A stretch of DNA of 12,638 nt, taken from Candidatus Uhrbacteria bacterium (GTDB lineage: Bacteria > Patescibacteriota > Patescibacteriia > UBA9934 > GWF2-40-263). The notes under the pieces were generated by a model that saw only the letters and a list, made by a program, of their open reading frames with translations, was not told the origin of the DNA and did no database searches. Of the stretch, positions 6,038-12,268 are shown in pieces; position 1 is the first letter of the stretch; the number at the start of each line of letters is the position of its first letter. Made by a program: the position numbers and the translations under genes. The stretch is taken from contig DOJV01000003.1 of assembly GCA_003511125.1 (NCBI GenBank), positions 1 to 12,638 on the forward strand, written 5' to 3'.

Positions 6038-6940
6038 ATGAAAATCGGAATTCTAAGTTTCGGCCGGCCGCAAACTCGCGAAACCGAGCCGCCGTACGAA
6101 ACAAAAAAATTGCTCGAAGCGGCTTTGGCTCGCGGTCATGAAGCGAAAATTTTTTGCGAACCGTTTTTTTCTTTTCGCCAAGACAATGACAAATTGAAAA
6201 TTTTTTACGACAATCAACCGTTGCCGATGGTTGATCTTTTTATTGCTCGAACGAATTTTATAGAAGACCAAAGCATTCACTCGATCACGGTTGATGCCTT
6301 AACTTCGGTTGGTATAAAAATCATCAATAGCACAGCACTGGCTTTATCGGCCACCAAAAATAAATTCGCTCGCAAACTTCTGATCAACCAAGCCGGCTTG
6401 CCAACCCCGCGCTCAACGATTGTCCGCGATGTCAGCACTATCGCCACCGAAGCCGAAGCCATTGGTTTTCCGCTGGTCGTCAAAACCCCGAGCGGTTCGG
6501 GCGGACGCGGGGTTTTCTTGACCGAAAATTTAGCGACTCTTTTGCCGATCGTAGATTATTTGACCGTTAATCACAAAATTCCCCTCCTGCTCGAAGAATT
6601 CATCAAAGAAGCCGAAGGCAGAGATCTGCGAGTTTTCGTGACCGGCGACAAAATCCTCGCGGCAATGGAACGCGAAGCAAAACCCGGCGAGGTTCGCTCA
6701 AACATTCACGCCGGCGGCGCCGGACGACCAATAGAACTAACTGACGAGGAAAAAAATATCGCCGTCGCCGCGGCCAAAGCCGTTGGTTTGGAAATCGCCG
6801 GAGTTGATATTATTCGCTCGGCTCACGGTCCATTAATTCTCGAAGTCAACGCCCGCCCCGGCTTCGAAGGTTTGGAACAGGCTACCGGAATTGATGTGGC
6901 TGGTGGTATAATCAAGTATGTCGAGGAGGTAAAGGAGTAA
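6038..6940 (+). CDS. rimK: RimK-family ATP-grasp glutamate ligase
   Basis: RimK-type enzymes use ATP to join an amino acid, usually glutamate, to a carboxyl group; the best known adds glutamates to the C-terminus of ribosomal protein S6. The 300-aa product matches the family's length. The N-terminal Rossmann-like domain starts MKIGILSFGR. The ATP-grasp core has KTPSGSGGRGVF (149-160), EEFI (186-189), GRDLRVFV (194-201) and RSNIHAGG (220-227). AGVDII (254-259) and LEVNARPGFEGLE (268-280) supply the metal-binding Glu269 and Asn271. Order and spacing follow E. coli RimK closely, although related LysX or cofactor ligases cannot be excluded from sequence alone. The ATG has no SD. A long palindromic repeat follows the stop, then folD on the same strand; whether the two share one transcript is unclear. 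Confidence 0.85.
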   Translation: MKIGILSFGRPQTRETEPPYETKKLLEAALARGHEAKIFCEPFFSFRQDNDKLKIFYDNQPLPMVDLFIARTNFIEDQSIHSITVDALTSVGIKIINSTALALSATKNKFARKLLINQAGLPTPRSTIVRDVSTIATEAEAIGFPLVVKTPSGSGGRGVFLTENLATLLPIVDYLTVNHKIPLLLEEFIKEAEGRDLRVFVTGDKILAAMEREAKPGEVRSNIHAGGAGRPIELTDEEKNIAVAAAKAVGLEIAGVDIIRSAHGPLILEVNARPGFEGLEQATGIDVAGGIIKYVEEVKE

Positions 6941-6944
6941 AAGT

Positions 6945-7092
6945 GTAAAAGCGGCCTGCGGTCTCGTAGAAGTCGTAGAAGTCGTAGAAAACGTAGAAAT
7001 CGTAGAAGTCGTAGAAAACGTAAAAGCCGTAAATCTACGTTTTCTACGACTTCTACGTTTTCTACGAAACCTAGCCACGAAGCCGCTTTTAC
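6945..7092 (+). repeat. Palindromic 9-nt minisatellite between rimK and folD
   Basis: Six units of CGTAGAANN (CGTAGAAGT, -GT, -AA, -AT, -GT, -AA) run from 6965 to 7018, then two decayed units. The inverse complement follows: 6992-7022 pairs with 7036-7066 over 31 positions with one T-T mismatch and a 13-nt loop. An outer clamp, GTAAAAGCGGC (6945-6955), pairs perfectly with GCCGCTTTTAC (7082-7092). The element fills nearly the whole intergenic gap and ends 17 nt before the folD ATG. It has no T-tract, so it is not a standard terminator. Confidence 0.9.
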
Positions 7093-7109
7093 CCCCCCCC
7101 ACCCAACCT

Positions 7110-7961
7110 ATGCAACTCTTAAACGGAAAAATTATTGCTCGGCAAACTCGAGCCAATATTCGAGATCGAATTTTGCACCTGCCGGAAAATCCGGGCCTGG
7201 CTATTATTTTAGTCGGCGAAGATCCGGCTTCGCATCTTTATGTTGCCTTAAAAGAAAAGGCTTGCGAAGAAGTTGGAATTAATTTTGAAAAATATGTTTT
7301 CCCAATTTCCGTTTCCGAAGAAGAAATTTTAGAAAAAATAGAAACCCTTAATTCACGCGAAGACATTAATGGAATTCTCTTGCAACTCCCCTTACCTCAA
7401 CAAAACGCCGACAAATTAATCGCCGCCATCACTCCCAAAAAAGACGTTGACGGTTTTCATCCGGAAAATTTAAAAAAACTGGAAACCGGTGAATCTTGTC
7501 CAATCTCGCCGGTAGTTTTAGGCACCTTAAGACTGCTTGACGAAACCCAGGAATCTTTTTCCGAAAAAAAAGCCGTTTTAGTCATGAGTCAAATTTTTGC
7601 CCGGCCGTTTAAAGCCATGCTGGCGCGATACAATATTTTAACCGAGGTGGTTGCGGATTCCGATCCGGCCCTGGCCGAAAAAACAAAAAGCGGCGATATT
7701 GTTATCACCGCTGTGGGCAAACCTAATTTGATAACTGGTGAAATGATTAAGCCCGGAGCTATCATCATAGATATCGGCACCACCAAGGTTGGCAAAAAAA
7801 CCGTTGGCGATGTTCAACAAGAATCTGTAAGACAAATAGCCGGCTGGCTTACTCCGGTTCCGGGAGGAGTTGGGCCGATGACTGTGGCCATGCTGGCTCG
7901 GAACGTTGTGGAGGCTTTTTTACACAAAGATAAGCCGCCAACATTAGCGCCAAAAAATTAA
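7110..7961 (+). CDS. folD: FolD: methylene-THF dehydrogenase/cyclohydrolase, altered NADP site
   Basis: FolD converts 5,10-methylene-THF to 10-formyl-THF in two steps and feeds purine and formyl-Met-tRNA synthesis. The 283-aa protein has the family's usual length. The catalytic YVALK (Tyr44, Lys48), the QLPLP loop (Gln92), KDVDGFHP (Asp114), AVGKPNLITGEMIKPGAIIIDIG (201-223) and the hallmark TPVPGGVGPMTVAML (248-262) are present. The cofactor loop is odd: where relatives have VIG-x-S-x-IVG-x-P, this one reads VLVMSQIFARP (156-166), losing both glycines. The preceding PCTPxG motif is also changed, to PISPVVLG. The cyclohydrolase side looks intact; dehydrogenase cofactor binding may be altered. 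No SD is present: a C9 tract and ACCCAACCT come directly before ATG. The last 113 nt overlap the convergent membrane-protein gene. Confidence 0.95.
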   Translation: MQLLNGKIIARQTRANIRDRILHLPENPGLAIILVGEDPASHLYVALKEKACEEVGINFEKYVFPISVSEEEILEKIETLNSREDINGILLQLPLPQQNADKLIAAITPKKDVDGFHPENLKKLETGESCPISPVVLGTLRLLDETQESFSEKKAVLVMSQIFARPFKAMLARYNILTEVVADSDPALAEKTKSGDIVITAVGKPNLITGEMIKPGAIIIDIGTTKVGKKTVGDVQQESVRQIAGWLTPVPGGVGPMTVAMLARNVVEAFLHKDKPPTLAPKN

Positions 7962-8286
7962 TCGACTCGATCAAATAAGAGGCACTGGAAAACATTTCTA
8001 ACGGACTAAGACCTTGAACCAAACTTAAAATAATCATTCCAAAAATAAAATCCAACGCGACCCAAACGGCCGCGTTTTTGATACGCTCGGAAAGCCGCCT
8101 GGCAAAACCCGGACGAAAATATAACCAGCCAAAAAGCAAATAAACCAATGACGAATTAAGCGTACCAATCACCAAAAAAAGACTGTTATAACTAGATAGG
8201 CTCCAAGCTACTACCATTAAACTGCTGACAACATAAGAAACAACGAAGGCGGCTAACCAAAAAAGAAATAAACGTAGGGGTCGCAT
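7849..8286 (-). CDS. Four-helix membrane protein of unknown function
   Basis: The 145-aa product has four hydrophobic stretches at about residues 5-28, 34-56, 72-92 and 104-121. A positively charged loop between helices 2 and 3 (RPGFARRLSERIK) is followed by a soluble tail of about 24 residues rich in Pro, Ser and Gln. I recognise no family. The ATG at 8284-8286 lies 4 nt beyond the permease stop; a TTG at 8299-8301 would add five residues and overlap that stop. Tight spacing suggests co-transcription with, and perhaps coupling to, the permease, so a role as partner or modulator is possible but unproven. The final 113 nt run antisense through the conserved 3' part of folD, so the tail's sequence is probably constrained by folD rather than by its own function. 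Confidence 0.75.
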   Translation of the reverse strand: MRPLRLFLFWLAAFVVSYVVSSLMVVAWSLSSYNSLFLVIGTLNSSLVYLLFGWLYFRPGFARRLSERIKNAAVWVALDFIFGMIILSLVQGLSPLEMFSSASYLIESINFLALMLAAYLCVKKPPQRSEPAWPQSSAQLLPEPE

Positions 8287-8290
8287 ATTT

Positions 8291-9445
8291 TTAAAAACCA
8301 ATTATCGTTTGAATAATACCGCCGGCAAAAATCGCCATTAAAAGCCAGGAAACCAATGCCGGAATTTTTAAACATTCACGAGTCTTACAGTGGCCACCGT
8401 AAAACATTTTTCTATACATTACGACAACCAAGATACCGATAACTCCGCCAAAAACTGCGCCTAAAAAACCGATTAACTCCACAAATTGATGAATCCCGAG
8501 AAACAACAGCAGTACCGGTACAAAAGAGGCCAGGGCCCAAGAAATTTTTTGATTTATTTTATAATCAAATCTAAAAACATCTTGCATCTCAATGCTAACC
8601 ACGGAAAAAATTGAAATAATTATAATTGAGCCGAGCAAGGAACCGGCTATGGCAAAAGTCTGACCAAACATTGAAGCCAAACCATCAAAAGCCGCCGGAG
8701 TGGTGGCCGGACCGGTAACACCAACCACAGCCAAGGCAAACAAGGCGTACAAAATTAAAATCAAAATCTGACCGGCAAAAACTATTTGTGGCAATTCTTT
8801 TAGCCGACGCTCGCCCAAAATATCTTTCATTTCTGGGATTACTCCCAATCCGGATAAAGCGAAAAAAATCACTCCGTAAGGCAAGAACCAATTTTCAAAA
8901 TGCAACGAAGAAACATTACGCCATTCCAAAGACGGCAAAGAAACCAAAATCATGAAAACAAAAAGGAACAGTAAGGCGCAAATAATCCAAAATTCAATTT
9001 TGGCCAATTTTTTAATACCGCCAAAAGTTATCATGGCTGCCAATATTGCCGTTACCAATTGATAAACCAAAAGTTCGCCGCCCAAAAGCGGTGATAATAA
9101 AGTATGCAAAAAATCTCCGCCAACCAACATGTAAGCCAGCATGGCGCCCCAGGCATAAGGCACAAACATGGCCGCGGCAAAATGTGACCAGTTGGGCCCT
9201 AAATATTTTTTAACATAACCAGACAAACGGTGTTGCCCCGAAGTTTGAACATTAATCTCGGCGTACATGATGTTAATGAGAAAAATCAAAAAACCCAAAA
9301 CTAACAACATAACAAAACCCAAAGCCCAACCGCTCTGAGCAAAAGCATAAGGCAAACCAAAAACCCCAACACCGATCATGCCGCCAATCATTGTGCCAAT
9401 AGTCCGCAGACGAACTATGTCCGGATGTCCGCAATTTTTTTTCAT
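8291..9445 (-). CDS. Amino-acid permease, APC superfamily (aromatic permease-like)
   Basis: This 384-aa integral membrane protein has about 11 predicted helices: roughly 14-35, 41-62, 88-110, 125-142, 150-170, 184-205, 219-244, 258-283, 302-319, 323-346 and 362-383. Helix 1 carries GTMIGGMIGVGVFGLPYAFA (17-36), the broken-helix GxxIGxGxFGLP signature of amino-acid/proton or sodium symporters, and GLGVIPEMKDILG (199-211) resembles the helix-6 region. Closest in style are the Trp/Tyr permease and HAAAP groups; the substrate cannot be read from sequence. Import of amino acids fits a host-dependent organism with few biosynthetic pathways. The ATG has no SD. A TGC-TATAAT box ends 11 nt upstream, so the mRNA should be nearly leaderless, and a 13-bp inverted repeat abuts the -35 region. 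A small membrane protein follows after 4 nt. Confidence 0.85.
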   Translation of the reverse strand: MKKNCGHPDIVRLRTIGTMIGGMIGVGVFGLPYAFAQSGWALGFVMLLVLGFLIFLINIMYAEINVQTSGQHRLSGYVKKYLGPNWSHFAAAMFVPYAWGAMLAYMLVGGDFLHTLLSPLLGGELLVYQLVTAILAAMITFGGIKKLAKIEFWIICALLFLFVFMILVSLPSLEWRNVSSLHFENWFLPYGVIFFALSGLGVIPEMKDILGERRLKELPQIVFAGQILILILYALFALAVVGVTGPATTPAAFDGLASMFGQTFAIAGSLLGSIIIISIFSVVSIEMQDVFRFDYKINQKISWALASFVPVLLLFLGIHQFVELIGFLGAVFGGVIGILVVVMYRKMFYGGHCKTRECLKIPALVSWLLMAIFAGGIIQTIIGF

Positions 9446-9456
9446 AGACTGGAATA

Positions 9457-9465
9457 ATTATAGCA
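9457..9465 (-). promoter_or_regulatory. Extended -10 promoter of the permease gene
   Basis: On the minus strand TGC directly precedes a perfect TATAAT (9457-9462), giving an extended -10. The -35 position (about 9480-9485, AACACT) matches poorly and lies inside one arm of the inverted repeat 9479-9523. The predicted leader is about 4-5 nt. Confidence 0.7.
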
Positions 9466-9478
9466 TATTTTTTAAAAA

Positions 9479-9523
9479 AAGTGTTTAAAAACAACACATA
9501 AAAAACCAGATTTTTAAACACTT
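9479..9523. repeat. 13-bp perfect inverted repeat between permease and dnaB
   Basis: AAGTGTTTAAAAA (9479-9491) and TTTTTAAACACTT (9511-9523) are perfect inverse complements around a 19-nt A-rich spacer. One arm overlaps the -35 position of the permease promoter. It could be an operator for a dimeric regulator or a hairpin; the dnaB promoter lies 80 nt away. From 9524 to 9602 I see nothing else. Confidence 0.7.
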
Positions 9524-9602
9524 AAAAAAATGAATAAACCCTCCGTAATTTAAGGCTAAAAATCTCTCCCCAACTCGCCCACACTTTGATCACAACTAGC
9601 CC

Positions 9603-9631
9603 TTGAAACCTCGGACCGGCAACGGTAAGAT
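9603..9631 (+). promoter_or_regulatory. dnaB promoter, near-leaderless
   Basis: TTGAAA (9603-9608, five of six) and TAAGAT (9626-9631, four of six) are 17 nt apart. The -10 ends 9 nt before ATG 9641, leaving a leader of 2-3 nt. No SD is possible in ACCCGGGCT. Confidence 0.75.
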
Positions 9632-9640
9632 ACCCGGGCT

Positions 9641-11107
9641 ATGCCAGAACAAAGAATTCCACCCCAAAGCCTTGAAGCCGAACAGTGTTTGCTTGGTTGT
9701 CTTTTAATTGACCCCGAGGCTTTTTATAAAATCGCCGATATTGTTCAGGCCGATGCTTTTTATCGCGAAAGCCACCGAGCGGTTTTTGACGCCATGGTCG
9801 ACCTAAACGTCCGCCACGAACCCATCGATCTTCTAACCCTAGGCAACCGTCTCGAAGAACTCGACAAACTCCAACTGGTTGGCGGCCGGGCTTATTTGGT
9901 CGAATTAGCCAACTCGGTTTCTACGGCCGGCAATGTTGTCCACTACGCCAATATTATCCAAAAAAAATCCACTCTGCGCCGCCTATTATCTGTGGCCGGC
10001 GACATTATGGAAATGGGCTATGACGAAGCCGAGGACATCGACATAGTTTTAGATGGCGCCGAAAGAAGTATTTTTTCAGTTTCACAAAAATTCTTGCGCT
10101 CGGCTTTTGTTGATATTAAAAACGTTTTGTCCGAAGCCTTTGAACGTATCGATGAATTGCATCGCAACAAAGGTCAATTGCGCGGCGTACCCACCGGCTT
10201 TACCGAACTCGACAACATAATGACCGGCATGCAAAAATCCGACCTGGTTATTTTGGCCGCTCGCCCCTCGGTTGGTAAAACCAGTTTGGCTTTGGACATT
10301 GCTCGACACGTGGCCGTAAAATTAAAAATCCCGGTTGGTTTGTTTTCCCTGGAAATGTCCAAAGAACAATTGGTCGATCGTATGATTTCCGCCGAGGCCG
10401 GAGTTGATTTGTGGAAACTTCGAACCGGCCGTCTATCCGAACGCGACGACGACTTTCCGCGCATTGGCCACGCTCTTGGCAAACTCTCAGAATCCCCGGT
10501 TTATATCGACGACACCGCCAGCGTTACGGTTATGCAAATCCGAGCTAAAGCTCGACGCTTACAAGCCGAGCACGGTCTAGGTCTAATTGTTATCGACTAC
10601 TTACAGCTTATCGAAGGCCGCAACAAAAGCGGTTCTGATAACCGCGTTCAAGAAATTTCCGAAATCAGTCGAGCTCTAAAACAAATCGCTCGCGAACTTA
10701 GTGTGCCGGTTTTGGCCCTTTCCCAGCTTTCTCGTGCTGTCGAGCAAACCAAACCGGCCATCCCCAGACTCTCGCATTTACGCGACTCCGGTTCCATCGA
10801 ACAAGACGCCGACGTTGTTCTCTTCATCTATCGCAAATCAGCCGACATGAACTATCGCCAAGAAGATTTATCGCCAGAAGAAAAACATATCGCCGAACTT
10901 TATATTGCTAAACATCGCAATGGACCAACAGGTATGATAAGATTATTCTTCGATGGCCAACGCACCTCTTTCCGCAACCTCGAACTTCGACGTTCCGATT
11001 CCCCACCGCCACCACCCATTGGCAACTACGACCAAGCACCACCACCGCTTCCTCCACCCCCGGCAATCGAAGCTCCGCCGGTCGATAATATGGGAGCACC
11101 GTTTTAA
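9641..11107 (+). CDS. dnaB: Replicative DNA helicase DnaB with proline-rich tail
   Basis: DnaB is the hexameric 5'-3' helicase that opens the replication fork. The 488-aa protein has the N-terminal helical domain (about 5-110, starting IPPQSLEAEQCLLGCLL), a linker with RGVPTGFTELD (181-191), and the RecA-like C-terminal domain. Walker A is ARPSVGKTS (207-215, Lys213), Walker B is LIVIDYLQL (315-323, Asp319), the H4 element is ALSQLSRAVE (Gln362), and the likely arginine finger lies in KHRNGPTG (Arg426). No intein is present. After the normal end near residue 450 comes a tail of about 38 residues with three runs of 3-5 prolines (PPPPP at 455-459, PPP-L-PPPP at 467-474) ending VDNMGAPF. Such tails are not part of the classic E. 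coli protein and may bind a partner. Transcription is from a near-leaderless promoter; ybaB and recR follow. Confidence 0.97.
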   Translation: MPEQRIPPQSLEAEQCLLGCLLIDPEAFYKIADIVQADAFYRESHRAVFDAMVDLNVRHEPIDLLTLGNRLEELDKLQLVGGRAYLVELANSVSTAGNVVHYANIIQKKSTLRRLLSVAGDIMEMGYDEAEDIDIVLDGAERSIFSVSQKFLRSAFVDIKNVLSEAFERIDELHRNKGQLRGVPTGFTELDNIMTGMQKSDLVILAARPSVGKTSLALDIARHVAVKLKIPVGLFSLEMSKEQLVDRMISAEAGVDLWKLRTGRLSERDDDFPRIGHALGKLSESPVYIDDTASVTVMQIRAKARRLQAEHGLGLIVIDYLQLIEGRNKSGSDNRVQEISEISRALKQIARELSVPVLALSQLSRAVEQTKPAIPRLSHLRDSGSIEQDADVVLFIYRKSADMNYRQEDLSPEEKHIAELYIAKHRNGPTGMIRLFFDGQRTSFRNLELRRSDSPPPPPIGNYDQAPPPLPPPPAIEAPPVDNMGAPF

Positions 11108-11134
11108 TTATTATAAGGCTTAGAGGATATAAGA

Positions 11135-11181
11135 GGCTGAGGAGAATTGAAATGTTCAAAATCCCTTCAGCTACCTCAGCC
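11135..11181 (+). promoter_or_regulatory. Hairpin sequestering an SD upstream of ybaB
   Basis: GGCTGAGG (11135-11142) pairs perfectly with CCTCAGCC (11174-11181). The left arm contains most of the only SD-like sequence (GAGGAG, 11139-11144), which would serve an ATG at 11152 in the ybaB frame. The ATG at 11197 lies 15 nt beyond the right arm, after a G-free CCTCACCCCACAACT-like stretch. The upstream spacer is purine-rich, with AGAGG repeated at 11122 and 11132. Confidence 0.55.
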
Positions 11182-11196
11182 CCTCACCCCACAACT

Positions 11197-11496
11197 ATGT
11201 TCAACAAAATCAAAGCCATCAAAGACGTTCGCAACCAAGCCAAAAAAATCCAAAACACCATGGCTGAAATCAGCGCCGAGGGTTCGGCCGCTTGGGGCAA
11301 GGTTTCGGTGCGTATCGATGGCAACCAACAAATCCTCTCGGTTAAAATCGACGACGATTCCATGAAAGACAAAACCAAGCTCGAAGAAGCTCTAAAAGAA
11401 GCCTTCAACGATGCTGTCAAAAAAATCCAAAGACAAATGGCTTTTAAGATGAGAGATATGGGCGGTCTGGACGCGTTGAAGAACCTGGGAATGTAG
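11197..11496 (+). CDS. ybaB: YbaB/EbfC-family nucleoid-associated protein
   Basis: YbaB proteins are small dimeric DNA-binding proteins, often encoded with recR, that coat DNA and may assist repair. From ATG 11197 the product is 99 aa, the family's usual size, starting MFNKIKAIKDVRNQAKKIQ. A long charged helix (1-30) is followed by the strands GKVSVRIDGNQQILSVKIDD (about 34-53) and a C-terminal helix with AFNDAVKKIQRQMAFKMRDM. A longer form from ATG 11152 adds 15 residues (MFKIPSATSAPHPTT) and has an SD, but that extension is encoded by the hairpin 11135-11181 and is unlike known family members, so I prefer the short form. It sits between dnaB and recR on the same strand; dnaX, the common neighbour in many bacteria, is absent here. 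Confidence 0.88.
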   Translation: MFNKIKAIKDVRNQAKKIQNTMAEISAEGSAAWGKVSVRIDGNQQILSVKIDDDSMKDKTKLEEALKEAFNDAVKKIQRQMAFKMRDMGGLDALKNLGM

Positions 11497-11517
11497 AGGT
11501 CGTAGGGTTGTGTGTAA

Positions 11518-11609
11518 AGTTATTAAGTTGCTGAGTTGTGGATATTAAATAAAAAAACACCACCAAACAACTAAATAACTTAACAACTCCACCACTCCAC
11601 CACTCCACT
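11518..11609 (+). repeat. 8-nt periodic palindromic repeat between ybaB and recR
   Basis: Left units AGTTATTA, AGTTGCTG and AGTTGTGG (11518-11541) are partly inverse complementary to right units CAACTAAA, TAACTTAA, CAACTCCA, CCACTCCA and CCACTCCA (11568-11607). 11519-11538 against 11568-11587 gives about 17 pairs in 20 including wobbles. The right array runs directly up to the recR ATG at 11610 and contains no G. The spacer in between is A-rich. There is no terminator T-tract. Confidence 0.75.
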
Positions 11610-12215
11610 ATGCGCCGCTTCCCCGAACCCATTCAAAACCTGGCTGCTGCCTTAACCAAATTACCTGGCGTGGGACCTAAAACCGCCCTGCGTTATGTTT
11701 TTGCGTTATTGCAATTACCCAAAGAAGAGCTTCTGCAAACCGCGATTCTGATAAACGAGCTCAGCGAAAAAGTTAAACTCTGTCCGCATTGTTTCAGCTA
11801 CACTCAAAAAGATCTCTGCGAAATTTGTTCCGATCCACGGCGTGACAATTCCAAACTTTGCGTGGTCGAAACTTCGCGCGACATTTCCACCCTCGAAGCC
11901 ACCGGCGCTTATTCAGGAAAATATTTTGTTCTTGGTGGTGTTCTGAATCCAATCGAAGGCATGACCCCGGAAGTTTTGCGTATTCAACCACTCTTCCAAA
12001 AACTCCGCGAACAAAATCAAATTCAAGAAATCGTTCTGGCCTTCTCGCCCGATGTCCATGGTGAAACCACCATGATGTACCTTACCAAACAACTAGCCGG
12101 TTTTGAAAAACAACTCACCCGCCTAGCCCGCGGTCTACCCGCCGGCGCCAGTCTGGAATTCGCCGACGAGGTAACGCTTGGAGACGCCATAAAAGGACGA
12201 AAAAATTTAAAATAA
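11610..12215 (+). CDS. recR: Recombination mediator RecR
   Basis: RecR works with RecO (and RecF) to load RecA onto SSB-coated gapped DNA. The 201-aa protein matches the family's length. The N-terminal helix-hairpin-helix contains LPGVGPKTALR (18-28). The zinc finger is CPHCFSYTQKDLCEIC (Cys58, Cys61, Cys70, Cys73). The Toprim domain begins at CVVETSRDI (84-92) and includes FVLGGVLNPIEG (106-117). The C-terminal ARGLPAGASLEFADEVTLGDAIKGR (173-197) is the typical conserved end. There is no SD; a G-free 8-nt repeat array touches the ATG. It follows ybaB on the same strand. No plus-strand terminator is seen; the hairpin just after the stop codon has its T-tract on the minus side. Confidence 0.96.
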   Translation: MRRFPEPIQNLAAALTKLPGVGPKTALRYVFALLQLPKEELLQTAILINELSEKVKLCPHCFSYTQKDLCEICSDPRRDNSKLCVVETSRDISTLEATGAYSGKYFVLGGVLNPIEGMTPEVLRIQPLFQKLREQNQIQEIVLAFSPDVHGETTMMYLTKQLAGFEKQLTRLARGLPAGASLEFADEVTLGDAIKGRKNLK

Positions 12216-12239
12216 AAAAAGACGATCACTGGGATCGTC
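12214..12239 (-). terminator. Terminator of the 89-aa orphan gene
   Basis: GACGATC (12221-12227) pairs perfectly with GATCGTC (12233-12239) over 7 bp with a 5-nt loop; on the minus strand seven T follow (12214-12220). The T-tract overlaps the recR stop codon by two bases. The hairpin lies 29 nt beyond the orphan's stop. Confidence 0.85.
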
Positions 12240-12268
12240 AGAAGACAAGAGATGTGCGAACAGAGGAA

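Noticed and set aside
6965..7066. CRISPR array
   Set aside because: Units are 9 nt without unique spacers and form a palindrome; no cas gene is present.
12221..12239. Terminator for recR on the plus strand
   Set aside because: The hairpin is followed by AGAAGACAAG on the plus strand; its T-tract exists only on the minus strand.
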